Source: NORP23 sp050302475 (lineage in GTDB: Bacteria > Pseudomonadota > Alphaproteobacteria > Rhodobacterales > Rhodobacteraceae). Taken from it: DNA of 64,000 nucleotides. The notes below the pieces were generated by a model. The model did not search any database. It saw only the letters and a list, made by a program, of their open reading frames with translations, and was not told the origin of the DNA. This document shows, one piece after another, positions 27,718-36,308 of this stretch; positions within the stretch are counted from its first letter, which is position 1, and every line of letters starts with the position of its first letter. The translations under genes and the position numbers were made by a program. The stretch is taken from the NCBI GenBank assembly GCA_050302475.1, contig JBNLBF010000003.1, positions 62,001 through 126,000 on the forward strand, in the 5' to 3' direction.

Positions 27718-28200
27718 ATGGCCGCACTGAAGCTCGATTCCATTGATCTGAAAATCCTTGAGGAACTGCAAGGCGATGGCCGCATGACCAATGTGGAACT
27801 GTCCAGCCGCGTCGGCATTTCCGCACCGCCATGCCTGCGCCGCGTCCGCGCGTTGGAGGAGGCCGGTCTGATCCGCGGCTACCACGCCGACGTAAATGCT
27901 CACGCGCTGGGATTCGAGGTGCAGGTCTTCGCGATGGTGGGTCTGCACTCGCAGGCCGAATCCGATCTGACGGCGTTTGAAACCCACATCAACAACCTGC
28001 CCTATGTCCGCGAATGCCACATGTTGAATGGCGAGATTGATTTCATCCTGAAATGTATCGCGCCGGACCTGTCGACATTCCAGACATTCCTGACGAAAGA
28101 ACTGACCTCGGCCCCGAATGTGGCCAGTGTGAAAACTTCGCTGGTGATCCGCTGTTCCAAGGATCAGCCGGGCGTGCCGTTCGAATTCGTTACAGCCTGA
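27718..28200 (+). CDS. Lrp/AsnC family transcriptional regulator
   Basis: A 160-residue regulator. The N-terminal helix-turn-helix (LDSIDLKILEELQGDGRMTNVELSSRVG) binds DNA; the C-terminal RAM domain senses amino acids and forms octamers. GAGAGGCG precedes the ATG. Divergent from trxB, so it may control trxB and the RES gene. Its 3' end overlaps the convergent pgeF by 11 bases. The effector is unknown. Confidence 0.88.
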   Translation: MAALKLDSIDLKILEELQGDGRMTNVELSSRVGISAPPCLRRVRALEEAGLIRGYHADVNAHALGFEVQVFAMVGLHSQAESDLTAFETHINNLPYVRECHMLNGEIDFILKCIAPDLSTFQTFLTKELTSAPNVASVKTSLVIRCSKDQPGVPFEFVTA

Positions 28201-28948
28201 TCGCCGACATCAGCCGTCCGTAATCGGCCTCGCCCGCATGTGTGGTGCGGCGATAGGAATAGAATTGCTGCGGCTCGTCATAGGTACAACGCCCGATCCA
28301 GCTAGCATCTGCGACGCCAGCCGTGCGCAATCGGTTCAACACAAATGACGGCAGATCAAAGCGATAGCGATCCCCCTCACCATGGGTGAAAAACCGCGAA
28401 TGGCCAGGGTCTTCATCCATGAAATTTTCCAGAAATTCCGGCCCGACCTCATAATTTCGCTGGCTGATCGTGGGTCCGACCGAGGCGACGATGGCCGACC
28501 GCTCGGCCCCCAACGCCTCCATCGCGCCCAGCGTATTTTCGATCACCCCCGTCAACGCCCCTTTCCAACCGGCATGGGCGGCCCCGATAACGCCAGCGTC
28601 TTCGTCCGCAAACAGGATCGGTGCGCAATCTGCCGTCAGAATGCCCAGCGCAATCCCGTGCCGGTCGGTCACCATGGCATCAGCCTTTGGCAATTCACTG
28701 GCAAATGGTTCAGTAATGGTGATCACATCGTTGGAATGAACCTGATAGACCGACAAAAGAGCCGAGGGCACGATCTCCAGCGCCTCGGCCACTCGGGCAC
28801 GATTGGCGGCGACCGCCTCGCGCTGATCGGACGATCCGTGCCCGCAATTCAATCCCTTAAAAACGCCCGAGGACACACCGCCAGCCCGCGTAAAGAACCC
28901 GTGTTTAATGCCGTCAAATATCGGATCAGTCAGTATCGTCAGCGTCAT
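28190..28948 (-). CDS. pgeF: peptidoglycan editing factor/purine nucleoside phosphorylase-like laccase-fold protein
   Basis: A 252-residue DUF152/YfiH family protein. Zinc-binding and catalytic residues appear in LNCGHGSSD, LTADCAPILF and AAHAGWKGA. Homologues cleave purine nucleosides and prevent wrong incorporation of L-Ser in peptidoglycan precursors. The ATG at 28948 is chosen because it starts the conserved N-terminus; the open frame extends upstream inside midA. It overlaps midA by 23 bases and completes the lgt-midA-pgeF operon. Confidence 0.87.
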   Translation of the reverse strand: MTLTILTDPIFDGIKHGFFTRAGGVSSGVFKGLNCGHGSSDQREAVAANRARVAEALEIVPSALLSVYQVHSNDVITITEPFASELPKADAMVTDRHGIALGILTADCAPILFADEDAGVIGAAHAGWKGALTGVIENTLGAMEALGAERSAIVASVGPTISQRNYEVGPEFLENFMDEDPGHSRFFTHGEGDRYRFDLPSFVLNRLRTAGVADASWIGRCTYDEPQQFYSYRRTTHAGEADYGRLMSAIRL

Positions 28949-29954
28949 TGTCAAACCCCGGAGCAGGTGGTGCGGCTTCCGGCAACAGTGCCAGCACCTT
29001 AAACAGGCTCCCCATTTCGCCATCATCCGTCAAGCGGTGTAGCGCAGCCGGGATATCATCGGGCGCATTTTCCGCCAGTTTTTCCGCCCGCGCTGCGATC
29101 CCCAATCGCGTTAAAAACTGCCCCTGCGTGGTGAAGGCATGCCGACCCATCGCCAACGGTTTGAACCTTACATGCGTCGTCAGGTCGGCGGACCCATGAT
29201 CATGGTCAAACACATCGACAGGTGCGTGCGCCTGAATCGCCTGCAACGTGTCGCCAATCCCGTCCCACTCGCCATAGTCAATGACCAGCGCCGCGCCGTT
29301 CTGGTCAATCCGGTCGCGGATCAGGGCCATGATCCGCTCGGCTTCGGGGTTCACCTCGACCATTCGTGCGTCCGCTGTCAGCGGGAAGGCTTTGTCTAGC
29401 GCAGGGTTGGCCTCCGGTCGTGACCAGCCTTCGGTCATGGTTTCACGCACCTGCCGTTCCTGCCAGAAATCGTCCACTTTGCGGAACTGACGCACCGGCA
29501 GCGCATCGAAAAATTCGTTGGCGATCAGGAATAGCGGTCCGTCGGGCACATCCTCGATCCGCTCGACATAGGTCACATCGCCGACGGTGTCTTCCTGCTT
29601 GGCCTGTAACGCGTTGGAGGTTTCGACCATTGCGACCTTAGCCGCCTCGCGAAACCCCGGTACAATTTTTGTGACCCGCAGGATATCCGCCATCAGCGTC
29701 CCGCGCCCAGGGCCAAGTTCTGCCAGCACGAATGGCGACGGCGAGCCCTGATCCATCCAAACCTGTGCCAACCACAGGCCGATCATTTCGCCAAACATCT
29801 GGCTGATCTCCGGCGCGGTCACAAAATCCCCACTGACCCCCAAGGGATCGCGGGTGCGGTAATACCCATGTTCGGGATGTGACAGGCACAGGTCCATATA
29901 GTCCGCGACACTGATCGGTGCACGGGCGCGAATAATCTCAGTTAACTCAGACAT
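28926..29954 (-). CDS. SAM-dependent methyltransferase, MidA/NDUFAF7 family
   Basis: A 342-residue class I methyltransferase. Motif I is ELGPGRGTLMADILR; HGYYRTRDPLGVSGDFVTAPEISQ near the start is the family hallmark. The mitochondrial homologue methylates an arginine of a complex I subunit during assembly, so a role in respiratory complex I is plausible. It overlaps lgt by eight bases and pgeF by 23, giving a coupled operon. Confidence 0.88.
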   Translation of the reverse strand: MSELTEIIRARAPISVADYMDLCLSHPEHGYYRTRDPLGVSGDFVTAPEISQMFGEMIGLWLAQVWMDQGSPSPFVLAELGPGRGTLMADILRVTKIVPGFREAAKVAMVETSNALQAKQEDTVGDVTYVERIEDVPDGPLFLIANEFFDALPVRQFRKVDDFWQERQVRETMTEGWSRPEANPALDKAFPLTADARMVEVNPEAERIMALIRDRIDQNGAALVIDYGEWDGIGDTLQAIQAHAPVDVFDHDHGSADLTTHVRFKPLAMGRHAFTTQGQFLTRLGIAARAEKLAENAPDDIPAALHRLTDDGEMGSLFKVLALLPEAAPPAPGFDNDADDTD

Positions 29955-30840
29955 GTCTTTTTTTCGCCATCACAAACAGGGCGATCCCTACGATGATCAT
30001 TGGAACTGACAATAGCTGCCCTTGCGACAGGCCGAATTCCCCAAGGCGAACCACATGACCCAATGGATTATCCGGTGTGATAAATTGCTGATCTGCCTCG
30101 CGGAACAGTTCAACGAACACGCGGGACGCCCCGTAAACCACAAAAAACACACCCATTGCCCGCCCGGGATAGTGCAATATTTTCGACCGATAGGCGAGGA
30201 TCAGCATCAGAATACCCAGCACGATCCCCTCTAGCACCGCTTCGTAAAGCTGGCTGGGATGGCGCGTACACAGCGGCACCAGCCAATCGGGCGGACATGT
30301 CTGAGCAACCGGATCCGGAAAATCGACCGCCCACGGCACCGTTGTCGGCTTGCCCCATAGCTCGGGTTTGATGAAATTTGCGATCCGGCCAAGGAATATC
30401 CCCGCAGGCGTGACAACTGCCATGGCATCGCCCACCGACAGGAACGGTGCTTTGTACCGCCGCGTGAACAGAAATGTAGCAATGATGACCCCAAGGAACC
30501 CGCCGTGGAAGGACATGCCGCCGGACCAGATCTGCAAAATCTCACCCAGATGTTGCGAGTAATAGTCCCAGTTGTAAAACAACACATAGCCCAGCCGCCC
30601 ACCCAGCACGATCCCGAAGATCTGCCAGACGAGGATATCTTCTGCGACCTCGGGCGTCAGGGGTGGCCTCCCACCCCAAATATCGTCGCGCCGCATCATC
30701 CGCACCAGAATGCGCCACCCGATGATGATGCCCACGATATAGGCCACCGCATACCAGCGCAGCGCCAGATGACGGCCGAACAGCTCGAAGCTGAAAATCT
30801 CCGGGTCGATATTCGGAAAGGGCAGTGTCAGCAGCATCAT
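29947..30840 (-). CDS. lgt: prolipoprotein diacylglyceryl transferase
   Basis: A 297-residue inner-membrane enzyme with about seven membrane segments. It transfers diacylglycerol from phosphatidylglycerol to the lipobox cysteine of prolipoproteins. The Lgt signature region reads GRIANFIKPELWGKPT, and the early conserved RWYAVAYIVG is present. GGAGA precedes tandem ATGs; the first is used. First gene of lgt-midA-pgeF. Confidence 0.95.
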   Translation of the reverse strand: MMLLTLPFPNIDPEIFSFELFGRHLALRWYAVAYIVGIIIGWRILVRMMRRDDIWGGRPPLTPEVAEDILVWQIFGIVLGGRLGYVLFYNWDYYSQHLGEILQIWSGGMSFHGGFLGVIIATFLFTRRYKAPFLSVGDAMAVVTPAGIFLGRIANFIKPELWGKPTTVPWAVDFPDPVAQTCPPDWLVPLCTRHPSQLYEAVLEGIVLGILMLILAYRSKILHYPGRAMGVFFVVYGASRVFVELFREADQQFITPDNPLGHVVRLGEFGLSQGQLLSVPMIIVGIALFVMAKKRHV

Positions 30841-30943
30841 GGTTCTCCGTGCGCCTTGATCTTGCGCGGGGCCGTCAAAGTCAACCCGCCCTTGGCAAAT
30901 CCTTCGTGAAGGATCATATATGGGTCAGACGAAAGGAACCGCC

Positions 30944-31231
30944 ATGCAGACCCGCGACAAGATTTTTGACGATGTTTCGAAACTGATGAACAACGCGCTG
31001 GGTGTTGCCCAGGGTGCTAAGGAAGAAGCCGAAACGGCGTTCAAATCCTGGGTCGACCGCTGGATGGCCGACCGCGATTTCGTCACCCGCGAAGAATTTG
31101 ACGCGGTGCGCGAAATGGCCGTGAAAGCGCGCGAGGAGAATGCGGAATTGCTGAAACGCATCGAAGCGCTGGAGAAGAAGAAAACGCCAGCGAAGCGGAC
31201 GACGAAGGCAAAGACGACGTCGAAGTCCTGA
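30944..31231 (+). CDS. ubiK: UbiK family accessory factor (BMFP, DUF526)
   Basis: A 95-residue coiled-coil protein. The pattern KIFDDVSKLMNNALG, DRDFVTREEFDAVREMAVKAREENAEL and a Lys/Ala-rich tail is that of UbiK/YqiC proteins, which help ubiquinone synthesis and bind membranes. AAGGAACC precedes the ATG at 30944; an earlier in-frame ATG lacks a site. Divergent from lgt, 103 bases away. Confidence 0.85.
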   Translation: MQTRDKIFDDVSKLMNNALGVAQGAKEEAETAFKSWVDRWMADRDFVTREEFDAVREMAVKAREENAELLKRIEALEKKKTPAKRTTKAKTTSKS

Positions 31232-31248
31232 TCCGCTGGCCCTATTTA

Positions 31249-31503
31249 TCAGGCGCGTTTCACCAGCTTGATTAGGAACAGTAAGATTACCGCCCCAATG
31301 GTTGCAGCTATGATCGACCCGATCAGGCCACCGCCCAATCCCAGCCCGACGGCGGGAAAAATCAGCCCGGCGACGAACGCCCCGACGATCCCGACAACGA
31401 TATTCCCCAACAGTCCAAACCCGGACCCTTTCATGATCTGACCTGCCAGCCAGCCAGCAATGGCACCGATGATGATTGCAACTAACAATCCACTTAACGT
31501 CAT
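31249..31503 (-). CDS. GlsB/YeaQ/YmgE family stress-associated membrane protein
   Basis: An 84-residue protein, nearly all hydrophobic, with three segments rich in glycine and isoleucine (IIIGAIAGWLAGQIMKGSGFGLLGNIVVGIVGAF broken into the family pattern GWLAGQ and GxxGNIVVG). The family is induced under envelope, acid or stationary stress; the molecular role is unclear. Convergent to ubiK, 17 bases apart. Confidence 0.85.
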   Translation of the reverse strand: MTLSGLLVAIIIGAIAGWLAGQIMKGSGFGLLGNIVVGIVGAFVAGLIFPAVGLGLGGGLIGSIIAATIGAVILLFLIKLVKRA

Positions 31504-31622
31504 TTTATCCCCCTATATTGAGCTTATACTCATTAATACGCTACGCTTGCGGTGGGGATATATCAATCGAATGATTGAAACGGTGAGAGCGCCATTGCGC
31601 GAAGTGATGTATTGGACGAATA

Positions 31623-32417
31623 TTAATGTAGTTTTCTTGTGCCTCGACATTTCGGGAAACGCTCGCATCCCATAAAAGCTTCCCCGGTTTGTCGATTAGT
31701 CCGTTGGACCAATTGCTCGCCACATCTTGGACAATGATTGTCATGGAGTTTACGAGCTTTGAGGTCTCTCAGATGCTGGATGTGTCTGTGTTTCTTTAAA
31801 TCATCAGTTCGAATCTGAGGGTTCGACAACGCATCGCAAATCGCTTCAATCTCTTTCGCGTTGAATACCACAATAGTCTTGGCTTTTACGAAATTCGCAA
31901 GCGCCTCTATATTCCACAGAACATTGGCAGGCATTTCTGTTTTTGGTACGGCGGTGCCGACAAACGTAATGACGTTGTACAAATGGATCGCACGAAAGCC
32001 CAACCATTCTTCAACCGCCTTAACATGTTTGAAATTTTGCCGGATTGGATTTTGGAAGCTTAGTTTGTGCTTGTTTTGCACCCGCGTCCAATGCGATTGG
32101 TTTTCACCTCCGAATATCCATCCTGCCATATTTTTTGTTTCAATAACAAAGATCCCATATTTGGAAACCAGCACGTGATCAACTTGCGTAGTTCCTCTGA
32201 ATGAGGGCAGAGTCAGATCGTTAAACAAGCGATATTCGCTGCGATCAAGAAAATGGAAAAGTTCTCTACTAACCCTTTCCTCACCTTGGTCACCTCGACT
32301 CTTTAGAGAGCTTCGCGGGCGCTCGTAGCGCCTTTTTTGCGGAGGCGTTTCTAGCGCCTTGCTTACGAAAAGCACGCATGCGCCAATAAACAACAAAACT
32401 AAAAGTACTTCGCCCAT
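31623..32417 (-). CDS. NERD-domain nuclease-related protein with C-terminal zinc ribbon
   Basis: A 264-residue protein. An N-terminal membrane segment (about 4-19) is followed by a NERD domain with the nuclease-like residues D80 (TQVDHVLV), E93 and K95 (VIETKNMAGWIFG). Near the C-terminus Cys229, 232, 251 and 257 form a topoisomerase-type zinc ribbon. It may be a membrane-tethered DNA-binding or nicking protein. The gene and its flanks are clearly more AT-rich than neighbours, suggesting recent transfer. No partner defence genes are adjacent. Confidence 0.8.
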   Translation of the reverse strand: MGEVLLVLLFIGACVLFVSKALETPPQKRRYERPRSSLKSRGDQGEERVSRELFHFLDRSEYRLFNDLTLPSFRGTTQVDHVLVSKYGIFVIETKNMAGWIFGGENQSHWTRVQNKHKLSFQNPIRQNFKHVKAVEEWLGFRAIHLYNVITFVGTAVPKTEMPANVLWNIEALANFVKAKTIVVFNAKEIEAICDALSNPQIRTDDLKKHRHIQHLRDLKARKLHDNHCPRCGEQLVQRTNRQTGEAFMGCERFPKCRGTRKLH

Positions 32418-32649
32418 ACCAAATTAATATCGCAGCAAATACAATCCACCAATGTTTATCAAATTATCCGAAAGCGTTTGCAGCACAAATAGTATTCCTG
32501 CCTGTCCATTAGACTTCCACCAAAAAAACCTCTTTACACATCCCCTAAAAACCCACACCATATCTCGTAGGGGTAAGCGGGCAAACCGCGATCCTTGGTG
32601 AGGTCACCAAATTATTGGGGCCACATCTGCACACCAAAGAGGTAGGCAT
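32418..32649. promoter_or_regulatory. AT-rich divergent intergenic region with an inverted repeat before ybjN
   Basis: Between the NERD gene and the YbjN gene. An inverted repeat TTGGTGA-GG-TCACCAA lies at 32595-32610, 40 bases before the YbjN start, a suitable operator position. A second weaker repeat CCCCTA/TAGGGG (32542-32547, 32568-32573) flanks 20 bases. No regulator can be named. Confidence 0.35.
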
Positions 32650-33153
32650 ATGAATACAGTCGAGCATGACCTGACTACTGACGACCTCCACCCCATTGAT
32701 ATCGTTGAACATCTTGCTACCCATAATGAATGGGACTTTGATCGTGTTGCGTATGATCAGATCGCGATGGTGATTGACGGATCATGGACCACCTATTCCC
32801 TGTCGCTGGCATGGAGCCCTCAAGACGAGACGCTCCGCATGATTTGTACCTTCGATATGGACCCGGCGGAGGAGAAACTCCCCAACCTTTACGACCTTCT
32901 GAACCAGGCCAATGACAAATGCTGGTCCGGTGCGTTCAGCCTGTGGCGTGAACAGAAGATGATGGTCTATCGGTACGGGCTCAATCTGGCGGGCGAGGGT
33001 ACAGCCACCGCCATTCAGATTGACGACATCGTCGGTCGCGCCGTATTGGCGTGTGAGAGGTTTTATCCCGCGTTCCAGCTGGTATGCTGGGGGGACGAAA
33101 CACCGGCCGCCGCCATGACGGTCGCCATTGACGAGGCTTACGGCCGCGCATAA
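32650..33153 (+). CDS. YbjN domain-containing protein
   Basis: A 167-residue soluble protein with the alpha/beta YbjN fold, related to type III secretion chaperones. Typical parts are HPIDIVEHLATHNEWDFDR, LRMICTFDMDPAEEKLPNLYDLLNQANDKCWSG split across the fold, and FYPAFQLVCWG. YbjN in E. coli affects stress and motility; the mechanism is unknown. AGAGGTAGGC precedes the ATG. Head of a run of five plus-strand genes, 32 bases before proC. Confidence 0.8.
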   Translation: MNTVEHDLTTDDLHPIDIVEHLATHNEWDFDRVAYDQIAMVIDGSWTTYSLSLAWSPQDETLRMICTFDMDPAEEKLPNLYDLLNQANDKCWSGAFSLWREQKMMVYRYGLNLAGEGTATAIQIDDIVGRAVLACERFYPAFQLVCWGDETPAAAMTVAIDEAYGRA

Positions 33154-33185
33154 CCCATCCCGGGCCGCGGCCTGATGGAGGGGAT

Positions 33186-33995
33186 ATGTCGCTAGACGCT
33201 GTAAAAACCCGCGGGCTTGTGCTGCTCGGCTGCGGGAAAATGGGTTCCGCACTGTTGCAAGGCTGGCTTGACGCCGGAGTACCCGCATCTTCCGTTTACA
33301 TCATTGATCCGAACCCGTCCGACTGGGTGCTGTCCACGGGCGCTATTGTGAATGGCGATTTACCGGATGCGCCGGCCGTCTGTGTGGTGGCCGTGAAACC
33401 GCAGATGATGGGCGAGGCGCTGGGCCAGATTGCGGGGTTCGGGGCTAGCGACACGCTGTTCCTGTCCATCGCTGCCGGCACCGCCATTTCCGCGTTCGAA
33501 GCCGCGTTTGGCGTGTCGACCCCCATCGTTCGGTCCATGCCGAATACACCCGCTGCGGTGGGGCGCGGGATCACGGCAATAATTGGCAATGCGCATGTGG
33601 ACGAAACGGCCCTCACGCTGGCCGAAAGCCTGCTGCAAGCCGTCGGACAGACCGTGCGTTTGACGTCCGAAGATCAGATGGACGCTGTCACCGCCGTATC
33701 TGGGTCCGGTCCGGCTTATGTTTTTCATATGATCGAAGCTCTCGCCGCTGCTGGGGCAGCTGAAGGACTGCCTGCCGACATGGCGATGGCCTTGGCCAAG
33801 GCCACCGTCGCCGGGTCCGGTGCGCTGGCCGAGGCCGCGGACGAAACGCCCGAACAACTTCGCATCAACGTTTCCAGCCCCGGCGGCACCACGCTCGCCG
33901 GTCTATCTGTGCTGATGGCTGACGATGGCTTGCCGCAACTGATGCGGCGCACGATCGCCGCTGCCGCGGCTCGTTCTCGCGAATTGAAAGGATAG
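33186..33995 (+). CDS. proC: pyrroline-5-carboxylate reductase
   Basis: A 269-residue enzyme making proline from pyrroline-5-carboxylate with NAD(P)H. Rossmann motif LLGCGKMGSAL (13-23), VVAVKPQMMGEAL, and the C-terminal signature DAVTAVSGSGPAYVFHMIEAL and SPGGTT are diagnostic. GGAGGGGAT precedes the ATG. Only two bases separate it from the next gene. Confidence 0.95.
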   Translation: MSLDAVKTRGLVLLGCGKMGSALLQGWLDAGVPASSVYIIDPNPSDWVLSTGAIVNGDLPDAPAVCVVAVKPQMMGEALGQIAGFGASDTLFLSIAAGTAISAFEAAFGVSTPIVRSMPNTPAAVGRGITAIIGNAHVDETALTLAESLLQAVGQTVRLTSEDQMDAVTAVSGSGPAYVFHMIEALAAAGAAEGLPADMAMALAKATVAGSGALAEAADETPEQLRINVSSPGGTTLAGLSVLMADDGLPQLMRRTIAAAAARSRELKG

Positions 33996-33997
33996 CC

Positions 33998-34336
33998 ATG
34001 TCTGACCTCTCCTTTGACGATTTCCTAAAAGTCGACATTCGCGTCGGCAAAATCATCGACGCCCAACCGTTTCCGGAAGCGAGGAAACCCGCCATCAAAC
34101 TCTGGGTCGATTTCGGGCCAGAGATCGGGCAGAAAAAATCCTCCGCCCAGATCACCGTGCACTACACGCCCGAGGGTCTGATCGGTCGCCGCGTGCTTGG
34201 CGTCGTCAATTTCCCGCCACGCCAGATCGGCAAATTCATGTCCGAATGTCTAGTGCTGGGCGTGCCGGATGAAAACGACGCCGTGGTGTTGCTGCGCCCG
34301 GATCACGACGTGCCCATCGGTGGGCGGATGTATTGA
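33998..34336 (+). CDS. csaA: tRNA-binding protein, CsaA family
   Basis: A 112-residue OB-fold dimer. FLKVDIRVGKIIDAQPFPEARKPA, KKSSAQITVHYTPEGLIGRRV and VVNFPPRQIGKFMSE are the CsaA/YgjH pattern. The family binds tRNA and shows chaperone activity; its physiological task is uncertain. Its stop overlaps the TTG start of the next gene. Confidence 0.9.
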   Translation: MSDLSFDDFLKVDIRVGKIIDAQPFPEARKPAIKLWVDFGPEIGQKKSSAQITVHYTPEGLIGRRVLGVVNFPPRQIGKFMSECLVLGVPDENDAVVLLRPDHDVPIGGRMY

Positions 34337-34917
34337 CTTTAACGCTGGACGATATCGCCAGCCGCATCGCGGCAAAGCCCCGACCTGATGGCATGACCAC
34401 AGCGATCATCGGGATTGATGGTTGCGGCGGGTCCGGCAAATCGACGCTGGCGGATCGGCTGGTAGAAACGCTCGACTGCCCCATCGTCCACACGGATGAT
34501 TTTGCTGAGTGGGACAATCCGCTGGACTGGTATCCGCGCCTGATCGAACAGGTGCTTGACCCGCTGCGCGCTAATCGTCCGGCGCGCTACCAGCGCTATG
34601 ACTGGGGCAGCAAGACACTGGCTGAATGGCACGACGTACCACCTGCGCCGCACCTGATCGTCGAAGGCGTCAGCGCGTTGCGCGAGGCCTTCCGTCCCTA
34701 CCTTACCTTCGGCATATATGTCGAAACCCCGCCCGCCATCCGCCTGCGCCGTGGGCTGGAACGTGACGGTAACGAAGCCCTTCCTCTCTGGCAGAGCTGG
34801 ATGGCGGAGGAGGATGCGTATCTGATCCGCGAAGCCCCTGCCGAACACGCTGATCTGATTGTCAGCGGCAATCCCAAAGCTGATCTGGAACAAGGCAGCG
34901 TCGAAATCATTATATGA
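34333..34917 (+). CDS. uridine kinase-like P-loop phosphotransferase
   Basis: A 194-residue kinase-like protein. P-loop GCGGSGKST lies at about 30-38; HTDDFAEWDNPLDWYPRL and VEGVSALREAFRPYL match uridine kinase/phosphoribulokinase-type enzymes. The start is taken as TTG at 34333, overlapping the csaA stop; an ATG at 34393 would shorten the protein but keep the P-loop. The substrate (nucleoside, pantothenate-like or other) is not evident. Confidence 0.7.
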   Translation: MTLTLDDIASRIAAKPRPDGMTTAIIGIDGCGGSGKSTLADRLVETLDCPIVHTDDFAEWDNPLDWYPRLIEQVLDPLRANRPARYQRYDWGSKTLAEWHDVPPAPHLIVEGVSALREAFRPYLTFGIYVETPPAIRLRRGLERDGNEALPLWQSWMAEEDAYLIREAPAEHADLIVSGNPKADLEQGSVEIII

Positions 34918-34927
34918 GGCTATACCC

Positions 34928-35503
34928 ATGACCGACACCTCGCCAAAACCCTCGCACCGCAATCAGGTTCTGATCAAGTTCCTGCTGTTGGTCGCTTTGC
35001 TGATCGGCTATTTCGCTTATCTAAGCATTAAATTTGGCCTGCTGACCGGGGGCGTAGCGGCGGCCCTGACCTGGAGCTTCTTTGTCCTCTGCACCCCCAT
35101 TGCGGATGCCGGTTTCCTGCTGGATTTCCCGTTGCGCCTGTTGTTCGGCATCAGGATGTTCATATCCGAATTGGTTGTCTGGACCATTGCTATCAGTATC
35201 AATCTCGCGACCCTTTTCTGGGCGCCTGGCTATTATCAGACGACCTATCTAACCAACCTGTTTCACAAAATCCTGACAACACCTTATCCCTATTGGGGGA
35301 TAGTCCTGTTGTCAGCAGTTGGAACATTCCTATCCGTCAAGATCGGGGATGAACTAATGGACGTGATCCACCATCGCGACCGCAACTATTTTCGCCGCAA
35401 TGCGTTCAAGCAAGAACTTGTTCTGATCGCTTTCTTCCTGTTCGCGCTGTTCAGCTATTACGAGCTGATGTCATCACTGGGGCTGGAAATCCCGGTGGAA
35501 TAG
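34928..35503 (+). CDS. conserved membrane protein of unknown function
   Basis: A 191-residue protein with about five hydrophobic segments (near 18-35, 38-58, 70-95, 115-132 and 162-180). A polar stretch DELMDVIHHRDRNYFRRNAFKQ sits in the last loop. I do not recognise a family. GAGGC lies upstream of the ATG at 34928, 11 bases after the kinase gene. Ends at a shared terminator. Confidence 0.6.
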   Translation: MTDTSPKPSHRNQVLIKFLLLVALLIGYFAYLSIKFGLLTGGVAAALTWSFFVLCTPIADAGFLLDFPLRLLFGIRMFISELVVWTIAISINLATLFWAPGYYQTTYLTNLFHKILTTPYPYWGIVLLSAVGTFLSVKIGDELMDVIHHRDRNYFRRNAFKQELVLIAFFLFALFSYYELMSSLGLEIPVE

Positions 35504-35504
35504 A

Positions 35505-35534
35505 AAAAGGCGCAACCCGGACGCTGCGCCTTTT
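35505..35534 (+). terminator. intrinsic terminator after the ybjN-proC gene run
   Basis: Ten-base arms AAAAGGCGCA / TGCGCCTTTT (35505-35514, 35525-35534) with a 10-base loop begin two bases after the stop codon. The symmetric A and T flanks could also end the convergent roadblock gene. Confidence 0.85.
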
Positions 35535-35554
35535 ACCAGAACACTCGTCAGAAA

Positions 35555-36028
35555 TCAGATTTCCAGAGTACCTTCGATTTTTTTCAACTCGAGACGCGCC
35601 AACGCAAGGTTTGCCGCTTTCTTGTCCAAAGCCAGATACAGGAAGACCTGTGGATTTTTCGCCAACGGGCGGATCAGATGGAATTGTTTGCCCAGCGTGA
35701 TCAAAATATCTTCGATGGAATCGTCAAGACCGAGTGACTGCATTGCAGATAGTTTGGCTTTAACAACTTCCGAATTTACCGCGCCGGCAGTTTCCATATC
35801 AAGTTTCCCGCCGCCTTCAGCGACGATAACCATGCCGGATTCACTATCGACGAGGCAGGCTCCAATAAAGCCAGCAATTGAATTAAGACCGGAAATATCC
35901 TGTGACATCATATACTCCTTCGTACTTTCGTCAGGTTCATTGTTATTTTTATTCGCCACTGGTGGCTCTGCCCGGGGCTTTCTCTTTTTCGACGAGCCTT
36001 CGCTTCGCGACTTACCAAAAATTCGCAT
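35555..36028 (-). CDS. roadblock/LC7-domain protein with basic N-terminal tail
   Basis: A 157-residue protein. Residues about 45-157 form a roadblock/LC7 domain (GLNSIAGFIGACLVDSESGMVI, SIEDILITLGKQFHLIRPL, YLALDKKAANLALAR). The first 30 residues are strongly basic (SRSEGSSKKRKPR). Such domains usually serve small GTPases of the MglA type in polarity or motility; none is encoded nearby. ATG at 36028 is preceded by AAGGCGAG. An internal ATG just before SQDISGL would give the domain alone. Confidence 0.72.
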   Translation of the reverse strand: MRIFGKSRSEGSSKKRKPRAEPPVANKNNNEPDESTKEYMMSQDISGLNSIAGFIGACLVDSESGMVIVAEGGGKLDMETAGAVNSEVVKAKLSAMQSLGLDDSIEDILITLGKQFHLIRPLAKNPQVFLYLALDKKAANLALARLELKKIEGTLEI

Positions 36029-36308
36029 TTTCTCGCCTTCTACTTTCTTGTGAGCACAACTCGTTAAAGTTTTATTAAATTTTCGCCCAACAAGGACTTC
36101 GTTCGACTTTCGTCTCGGCATTAATCATTCCGAAACGTGTTAAAACTGTGTTTTCTTTTAGATTTGTTCTAAATTTCTGACTGAATGGTTAACAAATTTC
36201 CGTGAGATATCGGTTATTTACAACCTATAAGTTAAAATGCATTATTTGAATATATCGGGGCGTTTGTGACCCTGCGTCACCCTGAAATGTGCCGCACCGA
36301 TGGTGATT
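36029..36308. promoter_or_regulatory. AT-rich leader region of the roadblock gene
   Basis: A 280-base gap between two minus-strand genes. It is AT-rich with repeated TTAAC/TTAAA blocks, which suits a promoter for the roadblock gene, but no clear promoter pair or inverted repeat could be fixed. No coding frame is supported. Confidence 0.3.
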
